From Ascaphus truei (taxonomy: Eukaryota; Chordata; Amphibia; Anura; Ascaphidae), in assembly GCA_036426205.1 (NCBI GenBank), contig CM071579.1, forward strand, positions 18,462,893 through 18,526,892: 64,000 nucleotides of DNA, written 5' to 3'. The notes below the pieces were generated by a model, which saw nothing but the letters and a program-made list of their open reading frames with translations, did no database searches and was not told the DNA's origin. The position numbers were made by a program, and so were the translations under genes. Below, in pieces: positions 11,261 through 23,960 of this stretch. The number at the start of each line of letters is the position of its first letter. Within the stretch, counting starts at the first letter, position 1.

Positions 11261-12690
11261 TAAAGAAAACTTCCCGTTCGAGTGGAAAAATAAGAGTATA
11301 AAATATCTAGGTATAAATATAACACCAAAAGTAGAAGATTTATCCAGGCCAATTATACTCCATTAGTAAAAACAATAGAAAACAATTTAAAAGGTGGAAT
11401 AAAAATATTATCTCATGGATAGGTAGAATTAATTGTATTAAAATTAATATATTGCCGAGGCTTATGTATTTGTTCCAGGCTATCCCCGTGAAAGTTTCCA
11501 AGCAATATATTACTACACTTCAAAGTAAAATTACTACATTTATTTGAGAATTTAAAAAGGCAAGGACCAATACTAAAACATTGCAAAAACAGAAATCACA
11601 AGGTGGGCTACCAAACATCAACAAATATTATCTCGCTACACAAGTGAATGCCCTTTTTGAATGGTTTCACTGTACTAAAAATAAACTCTGGGTGAAAATT
11701 GAAAATAATTATTGCAAAGAAATACAGTAGATACAAATAAGGCTCCATGGCTTAAGAAGACTGATCACCCTAGAGATTTTTACGAACACCCCACTATTGG
11801 CGCAGCACTAACACTAACCCCAATATGTTGGAACCCTGATTTTCCCCCACGGGCTCGACTCCGGAATAATTAAAAAGTGGAGTCAAGAGGGTGTAATAAG
11901 CCTGGGAGACCTGATGTTTTAAACACTTTCAGGACCAGGTCGAATTTAAAGAAGGGGAGAGATGGCAATATATGCACATTTTACAATATATGAACGGAAA
12001 AAAAAAAAATATATATATTAAGGGTGCTGAATCCTTTTGAAACAGTACTGGTTTTGCGGGGTGCAGGCAGGCACAATATATTGTATATCTATAGAGCATT
12101 ACTAGAAATTAATATTGAAACTAAACCAGTGTTTGTACTAGCCTGGGAAAAAGAACTGGGTAGGGAGTACTCTGTACTCGAGTGGACACAGATATGGAGT
12201 GATGCTAGCTCTTCCTCGATATCAAATGAATATCCTAGAAAATGGATATAAGATAATGTATAGGTGGTACTACTCACCACAAAAGCTGAAAGAATGCTAC
12301 TCAGGAACTTCCAATAAGTGAGGAGGTGGGAACAATGCTTCATATCTGGTGGGAGTGTAAGATAATAGAGCGGTTTTGGAATATGATATTACAGCAGATT
12401 TTTAATATTACCAAGATTAGAATCCCCAACGACCCGAGTGTTATATTGCTAAACAGAGAAGGGGCCAAGGGGCACAGAATTAGGAAATCTCTATTAATAC
12501 ATATGCTAAATGCAGCAAGATGTGCCATCGCGGCCAGTTGGAAAAAAATGGAGGCACCCAGTATGGGACAATGGGAGTCGAGTATGAAAGGTCATGAAAA
12601 TGGAACAATAATCAAGGATAACCACTGACACTAGGTTAAAATTTGAACACCTTTGGCTGCCATGGTCAGAGTTTACGGCTAATAGAGCAC
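11261..12690 (+). pseudogene. LINE ORF2 thumb and C-terminal region (decayed)
   Basis: Short in-frame islands align in order with the C-terminal half of the L1 ORF2 at 17520-19853: FEWKNKSIKYLGINIT (cf. FAWQQNQIKYLGINVT), IMYRWYYSPQKL (cf. VMMRWYYTPTKL) and a final 'LHIWWECKIIERFWN' corresponding to LHMLWSCPKIVGVWEQ. Many stops and frameshifts. Similarity fades by about 12690. Confidence 0.8.
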
Positions 12691-13405
12691 CGTGAGAGGA
12701 TTGAGAGTGGACACATTTGCCATAGTGAGAATAATGATAATAAGGATAACCATGTTACGCTGTGCTCACCACAAACAAGACAAGACCCCTGTACTGAGAT
12801 GGGAGTATGAACACACCAGCCACAGACACGGGGATCATGTCCAGAGTGTAGAGTAGTCGTGCTAGCCGGGTCTGGGGTAGAGAGGTCAGGGTAGTCGTTA
12901 ATACTTGCCATGGTCGGGTTTGGAGAGTGCAGGATGGTCGAGGTGCAATGCCGTGGTCTGGGTTGGTGAGGAGCGGAGGGTCAGAGGTAGCCAAGGTCAG
13001 AGTTCCAGAAAGTAGATGGTCCAGGGGCAAGCCGGGTCGGTACACGAAGGGTTAACTAGAAGCAAGGCACAAACTGGAGCGAGGCAAGACAGGAGTGGTA
13101 AACACTGTAACACAATCTATGCTCAGCCAAAGAGCCTGTGGCTCAGCTAAGCATATATACAGTAGAAAATAAGGGTATGACCCCACAAATGTCCGGATGC
13201 TACAAAAACTTGCTATAAGGCAAACAGTCCCATAATATCCTGTGTGGTGATTAACGGAGGTGACCACAACACTGCAGCAGTATATGAAATGAATATAGGT
13301 ATAACCAGGCACACGTGTATTGACTAAACCGGGGTGGGTGTTATAAGGCAGAAACTGATAGAAGTACACGGCTACACATAGAAACACATGCCGCCGAGTA
13401 AATCA
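12691..13405. repeat. inserted LTR-like or composite repeat
   Basis: A stretch of repeated 'ggtcgggtt/ggtcagggta/ggtcagag' phrases (12830-13045), followed by AT-richer sequence. No coding frame is credible. It ends just before the hammerhead-like motif at 13410. It interrupts the 3' part of the L1 element, whose untranslated tail resumes near 13890. Confidence 0.4.
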
Positions 13406-13409
13406 CCAA

Positions 13410-13465
13410 GAAGAAAATTCTTTGATAAAGTCCCTTTACGGGATGAAACGCGTTAGAGGTTCTTC
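13410..13465 (+). ncRNA. hammerhead-like motif (degenerate core, intact stems)
   Basis: Seen in order: GAAGAA (13410-13415), AAT, TCT, core TTGATAA (13422-13428), an extra A, then G-TCCC/TTTAC/GGGA-T as stem II, GAAA (13445-13448), CGCGT, T, AGA, GG, TTCTTC (13460-13465). GAAGAA pairs with TTCTTC and TCT with AGA around an internal loop, which makes an outer stem I. The type I hammerhead consensus has CUGANGA; here positions 3 and 8 are changed (UUGAUAA), so cleavage is doubtful. A CAATAAAGTTTTTTT run follows at 13486-13500. Confidence 0.6.
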
Positions 13466-13499
13466 CATGTTCACTATTTTGAACCAATAAAGTTTTTTT

Positions 13500-13890
13500 G
13501 ATACAATAACGCTTGGTTGAGTTTACGGAGGGCTAGCAGTGACCGCTGGGATCATTCTTTTGCGACCATATATATAGAGGGCTGGGCCAATCCCCATGGG
13601 GGTGGAGCGGAGGCGCGGCCTCAGCGGAAACCTGAGATAGGTGGATCGATTGAAGCACAGCTGCAGCTTGTAAAAGCAGATCGATTGTTGCCACGGAGCT
13701 CGGGAGCATCGCACACGCGTCACGGGCATGGGCCATCACACTGGGAGCGTGCAACGTGATCCAATGCCCACCTTCGCAGCGTCACGTGCGAACCCGATCC
13801 GAAGTTCGGCCAACTGATGCCCCGCGCGTGCTCGCAGGCGCGCAAGAACACGTGCGTGGCTGCCGGGCGTCAAGGATCCTCACAAACCCG
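13500..13890. other. GC-rich spacer, no gene
   Basis: A CpG-rich stretch with no convincing frame or terminal repeats. It probably belongs to the insertion that carries the hammerhead-like motif, or to a MITE. LINE 3' untranslated sequence follows. Confidence 0.35.
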
Positions 13891-14211
13891 TATTATTATT
13901 TATGGGATTGACTTGTTCTAGTTTATTTAATTTTTTTTTTGACTAATTATTTTATTTAATGTTTTATTTGTCAGATTGTTAGTCTTATGCTTGTTTTTAT
14001 TAGTATCAATGCTGTCAGTTTATGTGTTATTGTATATCCGGTACTCTGATTAGTTGATACGATATTATACAATAAGTCCAAGTATGGCTGACTGTAGACC
14101 GCAGAGTGGAAAGGGTAAAAACCCTGACATGGTTTAAGTTATGCTGTATTGTTTTGTATATGTTAAATATTATAAAATTGTGGATTATAAATAAAGAATT
14201 TACAAAAAAAG
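13890..14211 (+). mobile_element. 3' untranslated tail of the L1/Tx1 LINE
   Basis: AT-rich sequence ends 'ataaataaagaatttac' and then AAAAAAA at 14203-14209, a poly(A) signal and tail. The minisatellite units seen before ORF1 (2930-3505) resume immediately after. This brackets the whole composite LINE between about 3505 and 14211. Confidence 0.6.
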
Positions 14212-14275
14212 AGAGCGTCAGTCTCCGGTGAGAGATCCAGCCCCCCGTGAGAGCACCAGTCTCCAGTCAGACAGC
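14212..14275. repeat. minisatellite remnant, right side of LINE
   Basis: Units 'gagagcgtcagtctccggtg' and 'agagatccagccccccgtga' match those at 2930-3505. It is the right-hand piece of the array that the LINE interrupts. Confidence 0.75.
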
Positions 14276-14277
14276 AC

Positions 14278-14873
14278 AAAAAGCTCCAAAACGCAAACTC
14301 CCCTCAAACGTGTAAAAAGAAAGAAAATAACATAGTACAAATGTGTAACAAATTTTAAATTGAGTGATAGGGACCACTGAAACCCGTGAGTACTACAAGC
14401 GCAGCCGAGCCGTCCCCTGTCACTCGCATCAAAGAAGCTGGAATCGGAGGTTTCCATTGGCCCAATCGTCATCGTCACGTCATCCGCCGAGGAACCCAGA
14501 AGTGAGACACACTACGAGACTGGAGCCAGCCGTGGACGTTCGGGACACCGACACCATTAGACCCCGAGTGGTCCAAAGGCTTATTATATACCTGGAGCAT
14601 GTGAGTTGAATGGGCTCACTGCTCATTTGTATTTAACTATAAAACTGATTTACACTATATAAACACCTCTATTTTGTTCTATGATCTGGAGATTTCCTGC
14701 TACACTTACTCATGATCCATACCAGATACAATCTGACAAACGCCTAAATATCGCTTCCACCACGTGAGTGAGCCTTCATAAGAGCTATAACTCAATTTAA
14801 AATTTGTTACACATTTGCACTATGTTATTTTCTTTTTACATGTTTGAGGGAAGTTTGCACTTTGGAGCTTTTT
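14278..14873. mobile_element. foldback element, ~85-bp inverted arms
   Basis: The left arm (14278-14364, 'aaaaagctccaaaacgcaaa' through 'aaattttaaattgagt') is nearly the reverse complement of 14791-14873 ('actcaatttaaaatttgtta' through 'gcactttggagctttttg'). About 425 bases lie between them. No transposase. Arms of this length suggest a foldback or MITE-like element. Family not assigned. Confidence 0.75.
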
Positions 14874-14989
14874 GAAGGTGTCTACCTAAGGGCTGTTGAG
14901 AAACACCCTTCAACCCGCTGCATTTCCCTTACATGGTGATATAAATACTTGCACTTAAAGTTTTAAATATTCACTTTCTAATTAAAATC

Positions 14990-15772
14990 TCTCCAAGACC
15001 AAACCGGCAAATCATCCAGGAAGTCACAAAGAACCCCAGAGTAACAGCCAAGGATCTGCAGGCCACTCTCGCCTTGTCTAATGTGAGTGTTCTTGACTCA
15101 ACTATCAGAAAAACACTGAACAAGAATGGTGTTCATGGAAGGATAGCCAGAAGGAAACCACTGCTCTCTAAAAAGAACATTGCTGCCCATCTGAAGTTCA
15201 CCAAAGAGCACATAGATGATCCACAAGATTTATGGAACAATGTTCTCTGGACAGACGAGTGAAAGATAGAACTTTTTGGTCTCAATGAGAAATGCTATAA
15301 TTGGCGAAAACAAAATTGCGTTCGAACAGGAGAACCTCATTCTAACTGTCAAGCATGGTGGTGGGCGTGTGATGGTTTGGGGCTACTGTGCTGCATCAGG
15401 ACCTGTACGTGTCATCATTGACACAACCATGAATTCTGCATTGTATCAGAATATTCTAAAGGAGAATGTCAGGCCTTCCGTCTGTGAGCTGAAGCTGAAG
15501 CGAAAGAGTGTCATGCAGCAAGCCAATGATCCTAAACATACAAGCTGATCTATAAAAGAAACACAGGAAACACTTAGTTGAAGTCATTGCTGCTAAAGGG
15601 GTACTGAATCTAAAGGTTCACATACTTTTTCACACATGGATATTGAATATTTAATTTGTTGGATCAGGTTATTTTTATTTATTATTAGAATTTAGATTAA
15701 GATCTAATAACATTTCAGGTTTCAAATATGTGAAAATCCTAAGTGGTTCACAAACTTTTTCTCACCACTGTG
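14990..15772 (+). pseudogene. Tc1-like transposase remnant
   Basis: Tc1/mariner transposases cut and paste DNA at TA sites using a DD34E triad. Visible pieces: the N-terminal helix-turn-helix region (EVTKNPRVTAKDLQATLA, SNVSVLDSTIRKTLNKNGVHGR, ARRKPLLSKKN), then LWNNVLWTDE with the first aspartate, a frame change, HGGGRVMVWG and QANDPKHTS with the second aspartate. The third acidic residue and C-terminus are deleted. The right end 'cacaaactttttctcaccac' at 15749-15768 is typical of Tc1 termini. A stop after WTDE and frameshifts make it dead. Confidence 0.88.
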
Positions 15773-16980
15773 AGAACACAACAGATAGACAACAGAGGGT
15801 TGTCCTAAATGGAACTTTTTCAGGTTGCGCTAAAGTCGTGAGTGGAGTACCTCAGGGATCGGTACTGGGACCCCTGCTTTTTAACTTGTTTATTAATGAC
15901 CTTGAGGTTGGCATCGAGAGCAAAGTCTCCATCTTTGCTGATGATAATACATTGTGTAAGGTAGTAGAATCAGAGCAGGGTGTAATTTCTCTCCAGAAGG
16001 ACTTGGAGAGACTGGAAATGTGGGCAGGTAAATGGCAGATGAGGTTTAATACAGATAAATGTAAGGTTATGCATTTGGGATGCAATAATAAACTGGCGAC
16101 TTACACATTAAATGGGGATAAATTGGAGGAATCCTTGATGGAAAAGGATTTAGGAGTGCTTGTAGACAGCAGGCTTAGCAATAGTGCCCAAAGTCATACA
16201 GTAGCTGCAAAGGCAAACAAGATCTTATCTTATATTAAACGGGCAATGGATGGAAGGGAAGTAAACATAATTATGCCCCTTTACAAAGCATTAGTAAGAC
16301 CACACCTTTAGTATGGAGTACAATTTTGGGCACCACTCCTTAGAAAATACATTCTGGAACTACAGAGAGTGCAGAGAAGAGCCACCAAATTAATAAAGGG
16401 GATGGACAATCTATCTTATGAGGAGAGGCTAGCTAAGTTAGATTAATTTACATTAGAAAAGAGACGTCTAAGAGGGGATATGATAACTATATACAAATAT
16501 ATTCGGGGACAGTACAAGGAGCTTTCAAATGAACTATTCATCCCAAGGGCAGTATAAATGACTAGGGGGCATCCCTTAAGGTTGGAGGAAAGGAGATTTC
16601 ACAAGCAACAAAGGAAAGGGTTCTTTACAGTAAGGGCAGTTACAATGTGGAATTCATCACCCATGGAGACTGTGATGGCAGATACAATAAATGTGTTCAA
16701 AAAAAGAATGGACATCTTTTTAGAAAGGAAAGGTATACAGGGATATACCAAATAAGTAAACATGGGAAGGTTGTAGATCCAGGGTGTAATCTGATTGCAA
16801 ATTATTGGAGTCAGGAAAGAATTTATTTTTCCCCTTAATGGGTTTTTTTGTTTACCTTTCTCTTGATCAATAAGTAAGTATAGATATAGGATAAAGTATC
16901 TGTTGTCTAAATTTAGCATTGGTTAAACTTGACGGACGCACGTCTTTTTTCAACCTCATCTACTATGTAACTGTAGTTGA
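15745..16980 (+). pseudogene. CR1-like LINE, 5'-truncated
   Basis: A CR1-clade reverse transcriptase fragment starts abruptly and reads VSGVPQGSVLGPLLFNLFIN, IFADDNTL (FADD catalytic box), KWQMRFNTDKCKVMHLG and KDLGVLVDSRL up to a stop at 16309. Further frames carry QRRATKLIKGM, EKRRLRGDMITIYKYI and TRGHPLRLEERRF...FFTVRAVTMWNSSP, the usual C-terminal tail. The 3' end 'cttttttcaacctcatctac' near 16945 is of the CR1 type. Several stops. It begins next to the Tc1 end, so one probably truncated the other. Confidence 0.88.
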
Positions 16981-17105
16981 CAGCAACAGATGATATCATA
17001 TTAGCCCGTAGAGCATAAACTGATATGGCATTAAGAAATATGTCATGCTATTTCAGTTTATTTTGGAAAAACTTGCCTGAAAATGGCACCTGACTGGTCC
17101 TCAAA

Positions 17106-17120
17106 GCTTGCACTCTTTTT
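17106..17120. repeat. target-site duplication, left copy
   Basis: GCTTGCACTCTTTTT at 17106-17120 recurs at 19960-19974, bracketing the minus-strand L1. Because of the adjoining T run the inner edge is uncertain by a few bases. Confidence 0.9.
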
Positions 17121-19959
17121 TTTTTTTTTTTCAACTTAAGTTTTGTTAGAAGGTCACATGTACATCAGGCATTGCATACATTGTTATCCATCACAAAATC
17201 AGAACAAAATCCAGTTTCCATGTATTCTAGCTATGCACAGGACAGACTGGGGGGGGACATACAGACAAACAAACATCTCTAAGCTACGCGTAGGGTAAAC
17301 AGGGGGGGGTGGGGAGGGGGGGAGGGAAGTATCTTCTACCGTGGTTCCGCTGCGTGCCTTATCACCTTCAGCCAATCTCTTACAGGGGGTGGCTGGGATC
17401 TCACCGGTTCCATCTGCGCCCCCCTCATGGGGCTCTCTATATCTCCCGTCTGTCTCTTATTTTTAGTGTCATTATTTGTGTTTGTGCTGCACTACCACGG
17501 GAGAACGCATTTCTCTCTATCATTGCCAGATTGTGGACCTGTTTACCCCCGGTATGTCTGTCTGGAACAGCCACGGTATCCAGACGTTTAGGTAATTTTC
17601 GCCTGTGTCTTGTACGAGGCTGGTCAGTTTTTCCATCTGACAGACCGTCCAGATTCTATTCCGAATTGCTGCTATTAATGGGATCGTATTTTGTTTCCAG
17701 CGTGCTGTGATCTCTCCCCTCACTGCCGTTGCAAAGTGGGATATCAGTTTATGGGTATGTTTGGATAGGTCTTTGTGTGGTCTGTTCAGAAGGCACAACC
17801 ATGGGTCCAATGGGACCTCAACGCCTAGGATTCTAGTTAGCCAATCTTTGATTTGTTCCCAGACTCCGACTATTTTGGGGCAAGACCACAGCATGTGTAA
17901 CAGGTCTGCTTGCTGTCCACATTGTCTGGGGCACAATGGGGAGTAACCGGGCAGAAATTTAGCTAATTTTGTGGGGGTGTAGTACCATCTCATCATTACT
18001 TTATATGCGTTCTCCCGTAGGGTCGTGCATATGGAGCTCTTGGAGACCGCAGTCGTAATTTTTGTCCACTCCTCTAATTCCAGCTCCTCCCCTAGGTCAG
18101 ACTCCCATCTGGTCATATAACCCAGTTTTTCCGCCACTTCTACTCCCGAACCCATCACTTCTTTGTATAACTGCGATATGAGTCCCTTAGTGGTTGTCAC
18201 TGAGCGACAGAGCTTTTCGTAATTTGTCAATGGGCTTATTGGTTGATATGCCTGGTAAAATGCTCTGATCTGGAGGTATCTAAAGAATTCAGCATTCGGG
18301 ATATTGTTATCAGATTTTAGTAGATCAAAAGTTTGTATGCCTCTTCTACCCTCCAGATCTGTTAATCGGTTGAGATGGTTAGCTTTCCAGATTGCGAAAT
18401 TAGGACCGTTCAGTCCCGGAGCAAATAATGGATTATCCCATAGGGGGGTCATACCAGATTTTTGATGGGTCAGAGAACACTTAGGACTTGTACTCTCCCA
18501 CACCGAGAGTGAGTTGGTCATTGAGGATAGCGGCCATTTGGTGCCCGATCGCACCTTTTTAGGTAGCCAGATTAGGTGTTTCAAGTCAATTGGGGAGCAA
18601 ATCTCCTGTTCTATCTCGACCCATCGTTTTGAGTCCGGGTCGGCGTGCCATTGCACAATTTGGCATAATTGTGCCGCTTTATAATATGAGAACAAGCAAG
18701 GTACCGCCAGCCCCCCTGCCCCCGTTTGTCTACGCATTATCTGCTTGCCTACTCTCGCCTTCTTACCTCCCCAGATAAATTTATCTATTTCTGATTGAAG
18801 CGCGAGGGTTTCCTTCAATCGTATCGGCACCGGTAGGGTTTGGTACAGATAAAGAAGGCGGGGAAGCAGGTTCATCTTAATGCAGTGGATCTTTCCGATC
18901 CAAGAGATTTTATGAGTAGCCCATCGCCGTATGTCCCCTTTCAGGGTGCTTATTAATTTAGGGTAATTGGCCTGGTATAGCAGCTTGGCTGTCTTTGTGA
19001 CGTTGATTCCCAAATATTTAATTTGATTCTGTTGCCATGCAAAATTAAAGTTGAGGGTGATCAGCTTCTCCAATGGTTTTGGCAAATTTATGTTCATAGC
19101 CTCTGATTTAGCCTGATTGATTTTGAAACCAGAGATCCTGTTAAACCTCCCGAGTAAGCCAAATAGGTTTGGCAGAGAGGTAAGGGGTTTAGCGATTGTC
19201 AGGAATACATCATCCGCATATAGTGCCACCTTATGCGACTGGCTTCCAATGACAATACCTGAGATGTCTCTACTGTCTCTAATCTGAGCAGCCAGGGGTT
19301 CCATGCACAAAGCAAAGAGAAGTGGGGAGAGCGGGCAGCCTTGTCTCGTGCCGCTTCTAATTGAAAAGGGATCCGAGACGAATCCTCGGTGGGTCACCCT
19401 CGCTGACGGATCTGAATATAGGGCCAAAATAGCTCTCGTCACCCTCTCCCCCAGTCCAAACGCTCCAAGCGTAGCCTCTAAGTATGGCCAGTCTATCCTA
19501 TCAAATGCCTTTTCTGCATCCAGGCTGAGCGCCATAACTGGAATTGATCTTGTATTGGCTATTTCTAACAGATCAATGATTCGTCTGGTATTATCCGCTG
19601 CCTGCCTGCCCGTGATAAACCCGACTTGATCTGGGTGCACCAGCCTGGGAAGGACTAGACTCAAACGGTTGGCCAATAATTTAGCATAGATTTTAATGTC
19701 CGAATTAATCAGGGAAATTGGTCTATAACTACCACAATCCTGCAGGTCTTTTCCCGGTTTGGGTATTACTGAGATGGACGCTTGGAGCATATGTCGAGGG
19801 AAGGGGGTTCCCTCCAATACTTGGTTAAACATGCGTAGTAGATGAGGTGTCAATTGTTGTTTATATTTTTATAGTAAAGATTAGAGAATCCGTCAGGACC
19901 CGGGGCCTTAGAGGGTTTCAAATTATTGATTACCTCCATAACCTCTTCCGAGGTGAAAT
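17121..19959 (-). mobile_element. 5'-truncated L1/Tx1-type LINE insertion
   Basis: The insertion is flanked by a perfect 15-base duplication. Its 3' poly(A) tail appears on the plus strand as the T run at 17115-17131. The 5' end stops inside ORF2, just upstream of the reverse transcriptase at a KAPGPDGF block (around 19890), as expected when target-primed reverse transcription ends early. Apart from a slip near 19855-19865 the coding part is uninterrupted. The 3' untranslated region is about 390 bases and carries C/T-rich runs in the minus sense. Confidence 0.93.
17520..19853 (-). CDS. L1/Tx1 LINE ORF2 fragment: reverse transcriptase and C-terminal domain
   Basis: A 777-codon open frame. Reverse transcriptase motifs in order: VIPKPGKD (28-37), YRPISLIN (43-50), GFITGRQAADN (78-88), LSLDAEKAFDRIDW (109-122, catalytic Asp112), SGTRQGCPLSPLLFAL (167-182), LYADDVFLTI (211-220, catalytic Asp214-215), GFKINQAKSEAMN and then IKYLGINVT. 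The C-terminal region ends with a cysteine-histidine knuckle, CPRQCGQQADLLHMLWSC, of the CCHC kind seen in L1 ORF2. The endonuclease is missing because of 5' truncation, so it cannot retrotranspose alone. The frame begins at an internal methionine; true coding similarity extends to about 19959 in another frame. The long frame implies a fairly recent insertion. Confidence 0.93.
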   Translation of the reverse strand: MTPHLLRMFNQVLEGTPFPRHMLQASISVIPKPGKDLQDCGSYRPISLINSDIKIYAKLLANRLSLVLPRLVHPDQVGFITGRQAADNTRRIIDLLEIANTRSIPVMALSLDAEKAFDRIDWPYLEATLGAFGLGERVTRAILALYSDPSARVTHRGFVSDPFSIRSGTRQGCPLSPLLFALCMEPLAAQIRDSRDISGIVIGSQSHKVALYADDVFLTIAKPLTSLPNLFGLLGRFNRISGFKINQAKSEAMNINLPKPLEKLITLNFNFAWQQNQIKYLGINVTKTAKLLYQANYPKLISTLKGDIRRWATHKISWIGKIHCIKMNLLPRLLYLYQTLPVPIRLKETLALQSEIDKFIWGGKKARVGKQIMRRQTGAGGLAVPCLFSYYKAAQLCQIVQWHADPDSKRWVEIEQEICSPIDLKHLIWLPKKVRSGTKWPLSSMTNSLSVWESTSPKCSLTHQKSGMTPLWDNPLFAPGLNGPNFAIWKANHLNRLTDLEGRRGIQTFDLLKSDNNIPNAEFFRYLQIRAFYQAYQPISPLTNYEKLCRSVTTTKGLISQLYKEVMGSGVEVAEKLGYMTRWESDLGEELELEEWTKITTAVSKSSICTTLRENAYKVMMRWYYTPTKLAKFLPGYSPLCPRQCGQQADLLHMLWSCPKIVGVWEQIKDWLTRILGVEVPLDPWLCLLNRPHKDLSKHTHKLISHFATAVRGEITARWKQNTIPLIAAIRNRIWTVCQMEKLTSLVQDTGENYLNVWIPWLFQTDIPGVNRSTIWQ

Positions 19960-19974
19960 GCTTGCACTCTTTTT
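19960..19974. repeat. target-site duplication, right copy
   Basis: Second copy of GCTTGCACTCTTTTT, next to the 5'-truncated end of the L1. Confidence 0.9.
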
Positions 19975-20580
19975 AAACATAAAAGATAGCACTTTTGTCA
20001 GGGTTTTGTAAGAAATCTTATTACGTACCATTCATGTAAGGTTTTAATAACATTTTAACTCAAGAGATAAATGTGCCGCAATATTTTTTGCAATGTTTTA
20101 TGTCAATTTATAGGAAAATTATTTGTATTAGTGCACTGAATTTCTGGCTATATTAATGTTAATGAATATAGTTATATTTGTGGGAAAAAGACGGGTAATC
20201 CTTTTTTTGTTGTTTTTTTCCTGGGGTGGAGGGAGGGGGCAATATTGCAAGTTGATGTGCAAACATTGAATCAGAAAGCATCTTAATTTTTTTACTACAT
20301 AGATGACCAAAGCTTATTATATTGTCTGCCTTTTAACTTTCAATGGGAGGGGGAGTAGAATCTTATCTGTTTCCAAATGTTATTAAAATGTGCTACTAGT
20401 ATTAGTCACATTTATGCAAAGAAGACAAATTATACATGGAAAAATAATTAATCAATTTAACAAAGCAGAGGTTATTTTTCAAATGTCTTACTTTAAATTC
20501 ATTATTACACACTCGTGACATGATATACAGCTCTGCAGTAGTAGAACAATACAAACATAACCAATCTTTTCAATGAAATG
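19975..20580. other. AT-rich intergenic sequence, no gene seen
   Basis: No frame with recognisable similarity, no terminal repeats and no RNA gene were found. Confidence 0.5.
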
Positions 20581-20584
20581 CTGG

Positions 20585-20860
20585 GGGATCGCGTGAGGCC
20601 TCTGCAACACTATACTTACCTTGATTCTGCCAGCATCACTCATGTCCATCGCAACGCGGCATCAAACGACGCCACGGGGCCATGTGACGTGACACGCGTC
20701 AAATGACGCTGCGGGTCACGTGACATGACATTACATGACCCCGCGGCATCATTTGACCCTTTAGCCTCATATATGAAAGAGGCAATTTAGATAATCAAGA
20801 ATCCCCGGCGTTATTTTACACGTCCACATTTATCCGGGAAGTTTACTCTTTAATACATAA
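20585..20860. repeat. truncated CpG-rich hAT-MITE relative
   Basis: The phrases 'aggcctctgcaacactatac', 'ttaccttgattctgccagc' and repeated 'gacgtgacacgcgtcaaatg'-type CpG blocks match the interiors of the elements at 41729-42027 and 54996-55310. Neither terminal repeat is kept. Confidence 0.5.
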
Positions 20861-20869
20861 TTTTACTTT

Positions 20870-22140
20870 ACATGATTGATGCAAATAACTGATTTTATTG
20901 CTTGTGTTAAATTATGCATGTATTCTAAACTTCAGAAGTTTTTTCTCTGCAAGATGACGTGTAAAGAAAAAAAACTTCCAAACTACATTACAAAAAAAAA
21001 AAAAAAAAAAATCGGGGGAAGCTGAGAATAAAGTAACAGGGAATAGAAGACCTTTATGGTGTTTATTTTTTATTACATGCCTTAGGACTACAAGCATTTA
21101 AGTGTTTTTATAAAAACACTATCATAACAATAAAAGAGGAGTCATTTGATGGTTTATTTACCCGTTCTAACCTTTACAAAGTGTCAAGTCTTCTTTAAAA
21201 TGTTTGCTTCAGGCTGTAGTTTTACAAGCTGGGCAGAGGATTGGTCAGGCCCCTTAATTGTTGACCCTGAACTGATTTAGGGACAGAATACAGATGGCTT
21301 ATGTTCACAAAACCAGAACTGCTGATTGCTACTTTTTGTGTTTTTGAAGAAAAAAAAACAAAAAAATTACTTCTACCTCCTACAAAATAACTTATTTCTC
21401 ATACTACTTAATCATATCCTTCTTTCACTCTCTGGCTGTTTCATATATTACGGAGATACTCTCTATAAAATGGATACCCACATATAACAACTTTCCCCAT
21501 GTAACAAAGAAAGTTATTTACAGCACAGATTTATAGCTCACATAAACATTCCACTTTAAAGTTGTTTCTTTTCAGCCGTAACTTAGAACATTAAAATTAC
21601 TTGGAATTTGACAGGTCTAAGCGGATATGTAATTCTGTGCAGGTTGTGATTGCTTTTACTGGATTACCCTTATAACCACACATACATATTAGTTATATTA
21701 TTAATGTATTTACGAAAATCGTTTATCTAGTCTTGTACGCTTATTGTTTTCCCGTTTGTCTAATAAAAGGTTTCTACAATCTGTAAAGAATCTTGAGTTT
21801 CTTCACGGATTTCTATTCTCGTTAGTTATCAAATGGATATGTAGGCCTACTGTATACATAGTGCAACACGATTAATGTTAGATTCATTTATCTTAGCTTC
21901 CAGTGCCCATAACAAATATTATATAACCAACACAATGATGCATATTTAGCTAGCTATACCAACTCAATCTATATATTAATTTTACATTGCATAAACTACA
22001 GGGGGTTTCAGAGTGCAGGTCACTGGTGTCTTACCCCCAGAAGCCGTTTAAATGAGCTTAGCTTTGACAATCAAAATAAAAGAAAATTCAAATGTTGGGT
22101 CCTAGTTCTGCACAGGGATTGCCCAAATCCCTTAAAATGT
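20870..22140. other. AT-rich intergenic sequence, no gene seen
   Basis: Contains a poly(A) run at 20993-21011 that may end an unrecognised retroposon. No coding or structural feature can be supported. Confidence 0.45.
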
Positions 22141-22148
22141 ATGTGTAA

Positions 22149-22324
22149 GGCTGCGCTTATAGTGCTAGCGAAAGCGACGCGACGTTGCGTCAAAACGAAT
22201 GCATTGCTGCTGTCGCGTGCGCTTATAGTAAGCGCGATGGCTTGGATGCAATCGCTGGAAGTCATCTCAATTTGATTTATACAGCGACCGTAGCCTTTCG
22301 TCGCCGTCACTGGCACTATAAGCC
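22149..22324. mobile_element. CpG-rich MITE with terminal inverted repeats
   Basis: The left end GGCTGCGCTTATAGTGC and the right end, read in reverse complement as GGCTTATAGTGCC, are inverted repeats that differ by a small indel. They are flanked by TAA on the left and TAG on the right, which would fit a diverged 3-base Harbinger-style duplication. The interior is a CpG-rich imperfect palindrome ('gcgacgcgacgttgcgtc'). A related left end occurs at 27577. Confidence 0.6.
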
Positions 22325-22329
22325 TAGCC

Positions 22330-23960
<1,631 letters not shown>

